A DNA stretch of 64,000 nucleotides from Salimicrobium album. Its GTDB lineage: Bacteria; Bacillota; Bacilli; Bacillales; Halobacillaceae. Made by a program: the position numbers and the translations under genes. The notes beneath the pieces were generated by a model. It made no database searches and had not been told where the DNA came from. It saw nothing but the letters and a program-made list of their open reading frames with translations. The stretch lies in assembly GCF_900107115.1 (NCBI RefSeq), contig NZ_FNOS01000003.1:186001-250000 (forward strand), written 5' to 3'. Of the stretch, positions 8,174-16,566 are shown piece by piece; position 1 is the first letter of the stretch; each line of letters starts with the position of its first letter.

Positions 8174-8572
8174 ATGGATCGTACGCGTTTTCTCATAAAA
8201 ACTTCAGCCGTTTATGCGTTTATCGGGGCATTTATAGGCTCTCATATGGCCGGAGGCGGCGGCCTGGAACTTTCCGCTATCCACGCTCACATTCTTGTCG
8301 TCGGGTGGCTGTCCCTTTTCGCTTTCGGCATTTTTTACAAAGTGTTTCCGATACCAAAAGATTCCAAACTCGCTATCGCTCACGTATGGGGGTCGTTCAT
8401 CGGGGTTTTCGGACTGACTGTCGGAATGTGGCTTTACTACGCGAAGCCGTTCCCCGGCCTTGAAACATTCAGCACCGTCTTTTTTATTGTAGGCGGAACT
8501 ATTCTGCTAATAGCTTTTGCTATCTTTCTCGTTATCGCCTTCAAGCACAGCAAATTTATTTCGGAAGACTAA
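8174..8572 (+). CDS. Small 4-TM protein related to haem-copper oxidase subunit I
   Basis: The 132-residue protein has four membrane segments and carries the pattern HAHILVVGW (His37, His39) followed by a GIFYKVFP turn. This resembles one four-helix piece of the NorB/CcoN-type subunit I, where such His bind haem. The rest of a haem-copper oxidase is absent and no oxidase genes lie nearby. Whether it binds haem is inference. A GTG at 8165 is in frame, but AGGAG lies eight bases before the ATG at 8174. It ends at a strong bidirectional terminator. Confidence 0.7.
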   Translation: MDRTRFLIKTSAVYAFIGAFIGSHMAGGGGLELSAIHAHILVVGWLSLFAFGIFYKVFPIPKDSKLAIAHVWGSFIGVFGLTVGMWLYYAKPFPGLETFSTVFFIVGGTILLIAFAIFLVIAFKHSKFISED

Positions 8573-8624
8573 AAAAAGCTGCCCGCCCGCTACTCCGTAA
8601 AAGTAGTGGGGGACAGCTTTTTTA
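8573..8624. terminator. Bidirectional terminator
   Basis: AAAAAAGCTG at 8573 pairs with CAGCTTTTTT at 8614, with further inner pairing (CTACT/AGTAG). A T-run follows on both strands. It serves the small membrane protein on the plus strand and the MMPL transporter on the minus strand. Confidence 0.88.
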
Positions 8625-8646
8625 TTGCGCTTTTATATAGACGTTC

Positions 8647-10851
8647 CTATTCCTCCGGATCTTTTTTCATAGCGGGCCAGAACGCGTACTTACCAAGAAC
8701 TTTCGTTATGGAAGGTACGAGGAACGGGCGCACGACGAACGTGTCGATCAGAACGCCTATGGCGGTCACCGTACCGAACTGGACGAGGACCTGCAGAGGC
8801 AGTACGGCAAGAACCGCAAACGTTCCTGCCAGAATCAGGCCGGCGGAAGTAATAACCCCGCTCGTACTGCTTACCCCGTTGCTGATGGCAGCATCGAGTT
8901 TCATCTGCTCCCTGTTCTTCCATATACTCGAAATCATAAATATATTATAGTCATTTCCGAGTGCCACCAGGAACACGAAAGAGTACAGAGGAATGAGTCC
9001 CTGCATTGCAGGCTCTCCCATGACGTAGTGGATGATGAGCCATCCGAGTCCGAGAGCGGAAAGATAGGAGAGACCGACAGTCAACAGCAGATATCCCATC
9101 GCCGTAATGGACCTGAGATAAGTGACGAGGATGAGGGCTATGATGACCAGAATTACCGGGATGACGATGTTCTGATCACGACTCGTCACTTTCTCCGTAT
9201 CATACAGACCGGCCGTTTCCCCGTTGATCCATACCTGGTCTTCCGGGTCCTCCTCTCCTTCTTCCTGAAGCCGGTCTTCCACTCTGTTCTTAAGCTCGGG
9301 AACGAAAGCCACGGCTTCCCTTGAATAGGGATCTATGGAGAGCGTGACGCTGTATTGTTCATACTCTTCGTTCTCTTCTCCTTTCTCCGCTTCCCCGACG
9401 GACTCCACCTCGTCGAGAGCTGCAATATCTTCCCGGAGAGAAACTTCCCTGTCCGATCGGATAAGCACCTGCATCGGTGCTACCGTACCTTCCGGATAGT
9501 GTTCGCCTATAATCGCAAATCCTTCGCGGGAAGGCATATCATCGGGAAAAGAATCGAACACTCCGTACGTATAGTTGATACGGGGGACGAACAAAGCAAG
9601 GATACCGAGCACTACTACCGTCACCGTGATAATGGTCCACGGTTTTCTCACCGTGATCCGACCCACCCATTCACTGAATCGGCTTTTCGTTTTCGGTCGT
9701 CTCACTTTTTTCCCTTTTTTATTTTCCAGTTTCTGAATCATTTCTTCTGTCCGCGGAATGAACGGAAAGAAAGCCGTTCTTCCAAGAAGAGCCAGAAGTG
9801 CGGGAAGAAGCGTCAGAACCGCTACAGCCATAACGATGATAGCCACACTGAACGGGACGGCGAAACGGTCGTAGGAAGCATATTGTGCCGCCACGAGCGT
9901 AAACAGACCTGCGGCTGTCGTCAGCGCACTGATCATAATCGCTCCCCCGGAATGAGCGATCGCTTTCGTAAGAGCGGTATATTTATTCGGTTCCATGAGA
10001 AGTTCGTCACGGTAACGGGTGATAAGGAACAGACAATAGTCCGTCCCGGCCCCGAACAGAAGTACAGTCATAATCGAGACCGCCTGGCTGTCGACGACGA
10101 TCCACCCCTGGTCTGCCATAAATCCGAGAAGCGGACTTATTATACCGTAGGCGAAACCGACACCGATCAGCGGGACGACCGCCAGAATAGGAGAACGGTA
10201 TAAAAGGACAAGCAGGAACAATACGAGAAGTACGGTAGAAATGAGCAGAGTGATATCAGCCGTACTGAAAAGCTCCGTGGAATCGATTTGTATCCCTACC
10301 GCGCCTGTATATCTGATATGCATACCGTCCTCGGATAAGTCCGTATCGAAATAGTTCTCTCCCGTGATTTCCGTAATCCGTTCCTGCAAGCTGGAAAGGA
10401 CCGGCTGCAGATCGTCCGTGGTGGCCTCCTCGCTGAAAAACACCGGTGTCGTCAGAGCCTCTTCGTCCCCGGAAGCGGAATCGAGCAGCGCCTGAGGCGG
10501 AAGTTCTCCGAAAGGAGGAATCATGGACTGGTATTCAAGCGGATCCTCATCCAGATTCTGATATAACGTATTTATGTTTTGCAGATCTTCCTGTTCGAGT
10601 CCGCCATCTCTGTGCCATACGAGCAGAAGAGGTACACCCGCATCATTCGGAAACTGTTCGTCTGCAATATTCGAAGCCTCCACCGACATCGTCTCTTCCG
10701 GCAAAAGCTGACTCCCCCCGGTTGTTTCGTCATTCACCTGGGGCCACACGACAGAGACGACCGCTACGAGAGCAATCCAAATGAGGAGAGTCACCCACCT
10801 CGTTTTCGAACCTGCTATAGTCTTCCCCCAATTTTTCAGTAAGTTTTTCAT
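8647..10851 (-). CDS. MMPL/RND family transporter
   Basis: The 734-residue protein has the duplicated RND layout: one N-terminal membrane segment, an external domain of about 150 residues, five further segments, then the same arrangement again. The conserved motifs GAGTDYCLFLITRYRDE (near residue 265) and ALGNDYNIFMIS (near 640) are those of the MMPL family, which export lipids or drugs with proton motive force. It resembles B. subtilis YdfJ. A TetR-type regulator is divergently encoded and an operator-like palindrome overlaps the -35 region, so local repression is likely. The substrate is unknown. Confidence 0.88.
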   Translation of the reverse strand: MKNLLKNWGKTIAGSKTRWVTLLIWIALVAVVSVVWPQVNDETTGGSQLLPEETMSVEASNIADEQFPNDAGVPLLLVWHRDGGLEQEDLQNINTLYQNLDEDPLEYQSMIPPFGELPPQALLDSASGDEEALTTPVFFSEEATTDDLQPVLSSLQERITEITGENYFDTDLSEDGMHIRYTGAVGIQIDSTELFSTADITLLISTVLLVLFLLVLLYRSPILAVVPLIGVGFAYGIISPLLGFMADQGWIVVDSQAVSIMTVLLFGAGTDYCLFLITRYRDELLMEPNKYTALTKAIAHSGGAIMISALTTAAGLFTLVAAQYASYDRFAVPFSVAIIVMAVAVLTLLPALLALLGRTAFFPFIPRTEEMIQKLENKKGKKVRRPKTKSRFSEWVGRITVRKPWTIITVTVVVLGILALFVPRINYTYGVFDSFPDDMPSREGFAIIGEHYPEGTVAPMQVLIRSDREVSLREDIAALDEVESVGEAEKGEENEEYEQYSVTLSIDPYSREAVAFVPELKNRVEDRLQEEGEEDPEDQVWINGETAGLYDTEKVTSRDQNIVIPVILVIIALILVTYLRSITAMGYLLLTVGLSYLSALGLGWLIIHYVMGEPAMQGLIPLYSFVFLVALGNDYNIFMISSIWKNREQMKLDAAISNGVSSTSGVITSAGLILAGTFAVLAVLPLQVLVQFGTVTAIGVLIDTFVVRPFLVPSITKVLGKYAFWPAMKKDPEE

Positions 10852-10883
10852 GCCCTCACCTGCTCTTCCTTTTTTATTAGTTA

Positions 10884-10911
10884 TTTATAATTATATATAC
10901 TGGTCAGTTAA
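10884..10911 (-). promoter_or_regulatory. MMPL transporter promoter with TetR-type operator
   Basis: On the minus strand TTAACT (10906-10911) and TATAAA (10884-10889) are spaced by 16 bases. The short palindrome ACTGGTCAGT (10899-10908) overlaps the -35 box and is the best operator candidate for the divergent TetR regulator. The consensus match is moderate. Confidence 0.5.
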
Positions 10912-10931
10912 TTATCTAGTGATTTTTTCTA

Positions 10932-10940
10932 TGGTATAAT
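10932..10940 (+). promoter_or_regulatory. Extended -10 promoter of the tetR gene
   Basis: TGGTATAAT is a perfect extended -10 element about 40 bases before the regulator start; the -35 (TTATCT) is poor. The operator-like palindrome lies about 25 bases upstream of it. Confidence 0.55.
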
Positions 10941-10979
10941 CAGAAAAAACGTTTACGCATCAGGAAAGGAGGAGGGCTT

Positions 10980-11642
10980 ATGCCGGAGGGGCCAAAAAGA
11001 TCTGTGGGCAGACCAAAGGTTTCCGAACAGAAACAGCCCACTTATGAAGCCATCCTCCAGTCTGCTTCCACTCTGTTTATGGAGTACGGATACCAGCGCG
11101 TGTCTATCGATGACGTAGCCGGACACTCCGGTGTGACGAAAGCGACTGTCTATTACTATTATGCCACAAAAGCAGACCTCTTCACTAAAACGATGGAACA
11201 TACGATGGAGATGATAAGTCTCCAGATGGAGAAGATACTGAGAGAGGAAACGTCGCTCTACAATAAACTCCTGCGGATTGCGGATGCTCACCTGAAGGCT
11301 ACCTTCCACATAGACATGGAGGGGCTTATGCGGGAGACGAGGTCCTCTCTGTCCGAAAAACAGAGAAAAGCTACGAAAAATGCGGAAGAAATGCTCCACA
11401 CCACTCTTGAAAAAGCTTTTATGGACGCTGTAACTTCAGGGGAGATTCCGGAAGTGCCTTTAAAATTCGCCGTCCAGACGTACGTGACTCTGCTCCGGGT
11501 GGGGAATTACCGGGATCATGCCAACCTTCCTCTTTTTCCCACTACAGAAGAAACGGCAGAGACCCTTGTCACTTTTTACTGGAACGGACTGTTCGCCCGA
11601 CCGCTGAATAATAATACTGATACCCATCCTTCTGAAAATTGA
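10980..11642 (+). CDS. TetR/AcrR family transcriptional regulator
   Basis: The 220-residue protein has a TetR-type helix-turn-helix at residues about 22-66 (SIDDVAGHSGVTKATVYYYYATKADLF) and a helical C-terminal ligand domain. Members of this group next to MMPL exporters usually repress the exporter and release it when they bind a lipophilic ligand. It is transcribed away from the exporter, and GGAGGAGGG precedes the ATG. The gene ends at the terminator shared with bioY. Confidence 0.88.
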   Translation: MPEGPKRSVGRPKVSEQKQPTYEAILQSASTLFMEYGYQRVSIDDVAGHSGVTKATVYYYYATKADLFTKTMEHTMEMISLQMEKILREETSLYNKLLRIADAHLKATFHIDMEGLMRETRSSLSEKQRKATKNAEEMLHTTLEKAFMDAVTSGEIPEVPLKFAVQTYVTLLRVGNYRDHANLPLFPTTEETAETLVTFYWNGLFARPLNNNTDTHPSEN

Positions 11643-11676
11643 AACAGGCACCCTCACGTGGAGGATGCCTGTTTTT
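11642..11676. terminator. Bidirectional terminator of tetR and bioY
   Basis: AAACAGGCA pairs with TGCCTGTTT, with inner CCTC/GAGG. On the minus strand the last codons and the TGA stop of bioY lie within the hairpin. The T-run is strongest for the plus strand. Confidence 0.85.
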
Positions 11677-12247
11677 GATGTTGCCGCCATCTTGTATTCC
11701 TGAGATATGACCCTTCCAGACGAACCGCGGTGAGAGCCGCTACGAAAGCTAACGCTCCATCTTTCAGAAGAAACGGAAGCATACTCGCCCAGGCAGCAGT
11801 ATAACTGATACCCGCACCTTCTCCGGCCCAAAGGGATAAAGCTGCGTAAAGCCAGGTAACCCCAATCAGATAATTTACGGCAAGACCGGCGAGAGAGGCC
11901 TTTACATACCGATTGAAGGCCTGTCTCTTCTCAATGACCGCTCCCGCTGCATAAGCGATCCCCATAAAAGATAATACAAATCCGAAAGTGGGCGAAACGA
12001 AACTCCCGAGCCCCCCGCTAAAACCTGCAAATACGGGTACGCCGATTAAACCTACCGCGGTATAGACGAACATAGCGAATGCCCCGCGTTTTTTCCCGAG
12101 AATCAGTCCGCTTAATATAGCAACAAAAGTCTGAAGCGTAAGCGGCACTCCCATTACCGAAAGAAATGGTGCTATAGCAGTGATGTTTGCTCCGATGGCC
12201 ATAAGAGCCACGAACATCGAACCGATTGTAATATCATATGTACGCAT
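11654..12247 (-). CDS. bioY: BioY, substrate-binding subunit of a biotin ECF transporter
   Basis: The 197-residue protein has six membrane segments and the BioY patterns MGVPLTLQTFVAILSG (near residue 32), GLIGVPVFAGFSGG and SPTFGFVLSF. BioY binds biotin in the membrane and works with a shared EcfAA'T energising module, which is not encoded here. It is monocistronic. Two BirA-type boxes flank its promoter and leader, so repression by biotin-charged BirA is very likely. There are no biotin synthesis genes in the window. Confidence 0.92.
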   Translation of the reverse strand: MRTYDITIGSMFVALMAIGANITAIAPFLSVMGVPLTLQTFVAILSGLILGKKRGAFAMFVYTAVGLIGVPVFAGFSGGLGSFVSPTFGFVLSFMGIAYAAGAVIEKRQAFNRYVKASLAGLAVNYLIGVTWLYAALSLWAGEGAGISYTAAWASMLPFLLKDGALAFVAALTAVRLEGSYLRNTRWRQHQKQASST

Positions 12248-12249
12248 GT

Positions 12250-12276
12250 GTTAACCCTCCCGTTCGTTACGTTAAC
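12250..12276 (-). promoter_or_regulatory. BirA box 1 (perfect GTTAAC-N15-GTTAAC) over the bioY leader
   Basis: Two GTTAAC arms separated by exactly 15 bases match the known BirA operator architecture. The site covers the bioY Shine-Dalgarno and ends three bases before the ATG, and it touches the -10 box. Confidence 0.8.
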
Positions 12277-12303
12277 TTTAATAAAAAAAGTTTTTTGTGT
12301 CAA
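12275..12303 (-). promoter_or_regulatory. bioY promoter
   Basis: On the minus strand a perfect TTGACA (12298-12303) is followed after 17 bases by TAAAGT (12275-12280). The T-rich spacer and position fit a sigma-A promoter. BirA-type boxes overlap both ends. Confidence 0.75.
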
Positions 12304-12324
12304 CCTTGTTTTTCGAAGGTTAAC
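12299..12324 (-). promoter_or_regulatory. Second BirA-like box over the bioY -35
   Basis: On the minus strand GTTAACC and GGTTGAC are arranged as a dyad with one mismatch, spaced like a BirA operator. It overlaps the -35 box and starts directly after the stop codon of the upstream helicase gene. Confidence 0.55.
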
Positions 12325-14571
12325 TCATTTACTTTTCCATTCTTCCGGGAGGAGCCCCCTGTACACCGGCGTCATAAAACGGTCATCGATAAACTGCAGC
12401 ACTCCGTGATCTTCTTCGGACCGGATCAGTCTGCCTCCGGCCTGCAGAACTTTGTTCATACCCGGATAGACATAGGCATAGTTGTAGCCGTTCCTGTCCT
12501 GGTTTTCGAAGTAACGATGAATCAGCTCTTTTTCTATATCTCTCGGCGGGAGGGCCACCCCTACCACGGCAACCCCGCGCAGCCTGTCCCCTTTCAGATC
12601 GACGCCCTCCGAGAAAACACCCCCAAGGACGGCAAAGCCGATGATTTCACTTTCTTCGGTGAACTGGGCCAGAAACTCTGACTTTCTTTCCTCGTCCATA
12701 TTCCGTTCCTGAACAACTATTTCCTTCCCCCATTCTTTAGCATAGGAGTGAATCAGTTCCAGATATGAATAGGAAGGAAAAAAGAACAGATGATTGCCCG
12801 GCCAGGTTTCTGTCTGTTTTTTTAAACTGTCACTCACGTCCCGGGCAGTTCTCTCCCGGTCCCTGAACCGGGTGGACAAAGGGGTGAATATCGTGTCGAT
12901 CTGTTCTCTGCTGAAGGGGGAAGGCAACTTCAAAATATAGTCTTCAGGCGTCCCTCCGAGCATTTCTTTATAGTAAGCAAAGGGAGATAGTGTGGCCGAA
13001 AAATAGACAGAGAAACGGTAGGCATCGGTAATTCTCTTAACTACTGTACGCGGGTTGAGGCAGTAAAGCTTCAACTCTTCCTTTTCTTTACCGATGTAAA
13101 CGAAGTTATCATCTTTCTGTTCAAGCATATTCAGGAAATGCTGGCTTCCGAAGTAGACGTTCATCACCGTCTCATTCTGTTCCTCCGGCAGCAGATCACG
13201 CAGGAATGACTCCGTTTCTTCCACAAATGCTTCGATACGTTCCTCCATAACTCCCGGTATTTCGTCGATGGACACTTCCTTCTGATTTTTCGGAAAGAGA
13301 GAAGTGATGTCGGAGGCTATGGAAGCAGCCAAACTTCCTGCCCGTTCAGATTCCACCAGGGAGGGCAGCGTTTCAAAGTCAGAGGCGGAAAGGGAAGCGG
13401 AGTACATGTCCCGCGCCCGTTCCACGAGATTGTGGGCTTCATCCACCAGCAGACCCATTTTCTTCGTCCTGTCACGGGAGAGTCTCTTCAGAGCAACCCT
13501 CGGGTCGTATACGTAGTTATAGTCGCCGATTACGATATCGGCAGCGTTCGTAAGGTCCAGAGAGTATTCAAACGGACAGATGTGGTGCTTTCTGGCATAG
13601 GTCTCAATCGTGCTCCGGTCCAGCAGCGACTCATTCGTAAGGATGTCCACCAGGGCGTCATTGATACGGTCGTAATAACCATCCGCAAAAGAACAGTATT
13701 CGGGCTGACATATCGTTTCTTCCTGAAAGCAGATTTTGTCCTTGGCCGTCAGTGTCACCGCAGTAAGGGACGCTCCCTCCTCCTGCATCAGACGGATCGC
13801 CTCTTCGGCCGTCTCGCGGGTCGTCGTTTTGGCCGTCGCATAATAAAGCTGTTCAAAATCTCCTTCTTCCATCGCTTTCACACCGGGGAACAGAGAAGAA
13901 ATAGTCTTCCCAATACCTGTCGGTGCCTGGGCAAACAGGGTTCTTCCTTCCCTGGCGGTGCGGTAGACGCTCCCGGCAAACGTCCGCTGACCTTCACGGT
14001 ACGAAGGATAAGGGAAGCCGAGTTTCGGAAGCGTTTCATGTTTCTGTGCCCGCATACGGACAAGAGTAAGGGCATAAGGTGTGTATGCTTCCACCATGAA
14101 ACGAACTTCTTCCGCCAGCTGTTCCACAGTAAGATACCGCAAGTACCTGATTTTCTTTTTCGATGCTTTCTGTACGTAAGTAAGCTGAACATTGATACCC
14201 TCGAGCTGTTCCCGTTCACAATACATGTACGCATAGCCGTAAGCCTGCCCCCAGTGTTCGGGGAAAAAATCTTCCTCGAGTTCTTCCGCTTCCAGCGAAG
14301 TGGACTTGATTTCATCAATGACAAGCCCCTCCTCACTCCTCAACACCCCGTCACAACGACCGTGAATGTGAAGGGTCATCTCTTCCATTTCATACAGAAA
14401 GTCGAGATATACTTCTTTTTCCTCTGTCTCTTTGTATTCCTTCTGTACCGCCTGGTGGATGGCCGTCCCTTCACTCAGTGCTTTGGAAGAACGGAATTTT
14501 TCATCGATACTGCCCCGTTTATAAGCATATTCCGCCAGCTCCCGAACGGAAATCTTCATCGATTTCATCAC
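12325..14571 (-). CDS. XPD/DinG-type Fe-S helicase fused to an N-terminal PD-(D/E)XK nuclease
   Basis: The 748-residue protein has a RecB/Cas4-like nuclease domain in residues about 30-170 (Asp74 in GRCDG, Glu87-x-Lys89 in DEIKS, QAYGYAY) followed by a superfamily 2 helicase: APTGIGKT Walker A at 216-223, four Cys (281, 288, 293, 332) placed like the XPD/DinG iron-sulfur cluster, and a DEAH box at 377-380. The C-terminal motor with GVFSEGVDLKG and the QAGGRLIRS motif VI is complete. Rad3-related helicases of this kind unwind damaged or structured DNA with 5'-3' polarity. The exact role is unknown. It has no recognised partner here; bioY follows. Confidence 0.88.
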   Translation of the reverse strand: MMKSMKISVRELAEYAYKRGSIDEKFRSSKALSEGTAIHQAVQKEYKETEEKEVYLDFLYEMEEMTLHIHGRCDGVLRSEEGLVIDEIKSTSLEAEELEEDFFPEHWGQAYGYAYMYCEREQLEGINVQLTYVQKASKKKIRYLRYLTVEQLAEEVRFMVEAYTPYALTLVRMRAQKHETLPKLGFPYPSYREGQRTFAGSVYRTAREGRTLFAQAPTGIGKTISSLFPGVKAMEEGDFEQLYYATAKTTTRETAEEAIRLMQEEGASLTAVTLTAKDKICFQEETICQPEYCSFADGYYDRINDALVDILTNESLLDRSTIETYARKHHICPFEYSLDLTNAADIVIGDYNYVYDPRVALKRLSRDRTKKMGLLVDEAHNLVERARDMYSASLSASDFETLPSLVESERAGSLAASIASDITSLFPKNQKEVSIDEIPGVMEERIEAFVEETESFLRDLLPEEQNETVMNVYFGSQHFLNMLEQKDDNFVYIGKEKEELKLYCLNPRTVVKRITDAYRFSVYFSATLSPFAYYKEMLGGTPEDYILKLPSPFSREQIDTIFTPLSTRFRDRERTARDVSDSLKKQTETWPGNHLFFFPSYSYLELIHSYAKEWGKEIVVQERNMDEERKSEFLAQFTEESEIIGFAVLGGVFSEGVDLKGDRLRGVAVVGVALPPRDIEKELIHRYFENQDRNGYNYAYVYPGMNKVLQAGGRLIRSEEDHGVLQFIDDRFMTPVYRGLLPEEWKSK

Positions 14572-14640
14572 ACATCACCCCATTTCCCTGTCGTATTTCG
14601 TATGTATATTATACACCCTCGGAAAAGTGATATAATAACA

Positions 14641-14915
14641 AAAGAAAGCGGAAGTTTCCGTTCAGAAACACTGGCGTAAGCAGAAATCTCACGTTCCGGG
14701 TGCTTTTCCCCGGAACTGAGAGGACTGCTTAGGTCACGAGTTTCTGGAAACTGCAGCTGGACTAAAACAGAAAGCGGAGACCCCCGCCTGGCTCCAAAGG
14801 CATAAGCAGGACTGCCGAAAAGGTGCCCTACCCTTTAGGGAGGAATGCTTATGACCAAAGGAGCCGGGGGTTGCAGCTGGACTAAAAAAGAAAGCGGAAG
14901 TTTCCGTTCAGAAAC
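14641..14915 (+). repeat. Structured intergenic repeat: two full units and a truncated third
   Basis: The 389-base gap between the helicase and ypmR is mostly this element. Unit A (14641-14766) and unit B (14767-14886) both start with AAAGCGGA, fold into a three-tier hairpin (outer arms, then TAAGCAG/CTGCTTA-type middle arms, then an inner stem such as GTTCCGGG/CCCGGAAC) and end with GCAGCTGGACTAAAA. The first 29 bases of unit A recur exactly at 14887-14915, giving a truncated third unit. A related element is at 34345-34513. Such AAAGCGGA...AGCTGGAC elements are reminiscent of interspersed repeats in Bacillaceae genomes. Bases 14916-14960 hold only the weak ribosome site of ypmR. Confidence 0.85.
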
Positions 14916-14960
14916 GATAAAATCAATAAATGTAATAAATGAAATGTCGGGTGGATAGTA

Positions 14961-15866
14961 ATGACAAAAAAATGGTGGATAATCGGAATTCTGGTACTCA
15001 CAGTGATCCTCGCCGGATTTCTGTGGTTCTCACTGACAGATTCAGATAAACAGGACGCTCCCTCCCCTCCCCGGACCGGTGAACCTTCTCAAGATGATGC
15101 ATCAGGTTCCGATCCGGGAGACCGTAATGCAGAGGGAAAAGATGATATAAGTGAAAATATAAGAGAGTCTTTCTCTGACGCCCTCGATAGTGCAAGAAGC
15201 CTGTTTGTGCAACAGGACCTTCACATTACTGCACTGGGAGATTCACTGACGCAGGGAGTCGGTGATACGACGGATAATGGAGGTTATGTAGGTATTCTCG
15301 AGGAGTCCATTAACCAGAACAGTGACACAGCCGCAGAAACCGTCCAGGTCGATAATTTCGGAAAAAGAGGAAACCGTACCGATCACCTTCTGGAAAGACT
15401 GGACAATGAGGACTTGCAGGGATCCATCCGGGAAGCGGACCTTATTCTTATAACCATCGGCGCCAACGATGTGATAAAAGTAGTGAAAGATAACGTCACT
15501 TCTTCTCTTGATTACGAGCAGTTCGTCGAAGCGCAGGCAAATTACGAGCAGAACCTGCGCAGCATTCTCGAAAAAATAAGAGAACTCAACCCCGAGGCAA
15601 GTATTTACCTGCTCGGAGTATATAACCCCTTTGATAAATATTTCAAAGATATCCCCGAACTGAATCAGATTATAAGCGACTGGAACAGAATAAGCAGACA
15701 GGTACTTACCGAATTCGACAATACAGGGTTCATCCCTATCCGCGACATATTCGAAGGTGCTGACGAAGATATATTGTGGGAGGACAATTTCCATCCGAAC
15801 GAAGCCGGGTATAAACGGATGGCCGAACGCGTGTTAGAATATATTAGAGAAGAGATTGAAGAATAG
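14961..15866 (+). CDS. ypmR: Membrane-anchored SGNH/GDSL hydrolase (YpmR-like)
   Basis: The 301-residue protein has an N-terminal signal anchor (residues 5-25), a Pro/Asp-rich linker and an extracytoplasmic SGNH hydrolase domain. Block I is ALGDSLTQG with Ser95, block III is GANDV, and the Asp/His pair is in DNFHPNEAGY near the C-terminus. These are lipase/esterase enzymes of unknown natural substrate. It is followed by the ypmS-like gene after 20 bases, the same order as in B. subtilis. The ribosome site before the ATG (GGTGG) is modest. Confidence 0.88.
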   Translation: MTKKWWIIGILVLTVILAGFLWFSLTDSDKQDAPSPPRTGEPSQDDASGSDPGDRNAEGKDDISENIRESFSDALDSARSLFVQQDLHITALGDSLTQGVGDTTDNGGYVGILEESINQNSDTAAETVQVDNFGKRGNRTDHLLERLDNEDLQGSIREADLILITIGANDVIKVVKDNVTSSLDYEQFVEAQANYEQNLRSILEKIRELNPEASIYLLGVYNPFDKYFKDIPELNQIISDWNRISRQVLTEFDNTGFIPIRDIFEGADEDILWEDNFHPNEAGYKRMAERVLEYIREEIEE

Positions 15867-15886
15867 CAGTATAGGTGGAGTGTGCA

Positions 15887-16543
15887 GTGAAGAGATTGAA
15901 ACACATTATTTTCGAAAATAAATGGCGCAGTGCTTTTTTCGGAGTCATTCTCCTTAATCTCGGCATTGTCCTCTGGGTGCTTGCTCTCATCTTCATCCCG
16001 ACGGACTACGCCCTTGTCAATGTCGACAGAGAACGGACGAACACGGATGCCGAATTTACGATCGTCTCAACCAAAGAAAATCTGGAACAGTTAACGAATG
16101 AATACTTAAATGAAATGTCATCAAACACTATTTTCGATTATTCGATTTCCCTGGATAAATTCGTGAAACTCCGGGGAAATATCCGGGCTTTCGACCAGGT
16201 TATCCCCATAACGGTGGAACTTGAGCCGGTAGTGCAGGAAAACGGGGACCTCATTTTGGAACAGCAGGGTATTTCTCTCGGAAAACTTCCGCTTCCAAGC
16301 AATAAGGTGCTGGAGTTCGTCGCTGACAACTATGATCTTCCGGACTGGGTGCAGGTGAACCCTGAGGAGGAGAACATCTACGTAGCCCTTACGCAAATGG
16401 AGACGGAGAGCAATTTCCGGCTGGCAGCAGAACGTTTTAATTTGAATTCTGACCAGCTCGCCTTTAAAATAGCGGTACCTAAAGACAGTTTCGAACTTGC
16501 ACAGAAAGTCGTAACCAACAACGATCTGGAATTTCAGAATTAA
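15887..16543 (+). CDS. ypmS: YpmS-like membrane-anchored protein (DUF2140 family)
   Basis: The 218-residue protein has one N-terminal membrane segment (about residues 12-40) and an extracytoplasmic domain rich in beta strands, with PITVELEPVVQENGDL and LPLPSNKVLEFV. The function of the family is unknown. It is encoded directly after ypmR, and the pair is conserved in Bacillus. A GTG at 15875 is in frame, but AGGTGGAG lies six bases before the GTG at 15887, so that start is chosen. Confidence 0.82.
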   Translation: MKRLKHIIFENKWRSAFFGVILLNLGIVLWVLALIFIPTDYALVNVDRERTNTDAEFTIVSTKENLEQLTNEYLNEMSSNTIFDYSISLDKFVKLRGNIRAFDQVIPITVELEPVVQENGDLILEQQGISLGKLPLPSNKVLEFVADNYDLPDWVQVNPEEENIYVALTQMETESNFRLAAERFNLNSDQLAFKIAVPKDSFELAQKVVTNNDLEFQN

Positions 16544-16566
16544 TCCCGAATGAAGGATGTGAGCAT

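Noticed and set aside
9355-10203. Long plus-strand open frame within the MMPL gene
   Set aside because: It is antisense to a well-supported RND transporter, is rich in Arg and His as usual for such shadows, and has no ribosome site.
13432-14679. 415-codon plus-strand open frame opposite the helicase gene
   Set aside because: The helicase on the minus strand has all expected motifs; the opposite frame has none.
14641-14915. Possible insertion sequence or CRISPR-like repeat
   Set aside because: There is no transposase, and units differ in sequence while sharing fold; no regular short repeats with unique spacers are present.
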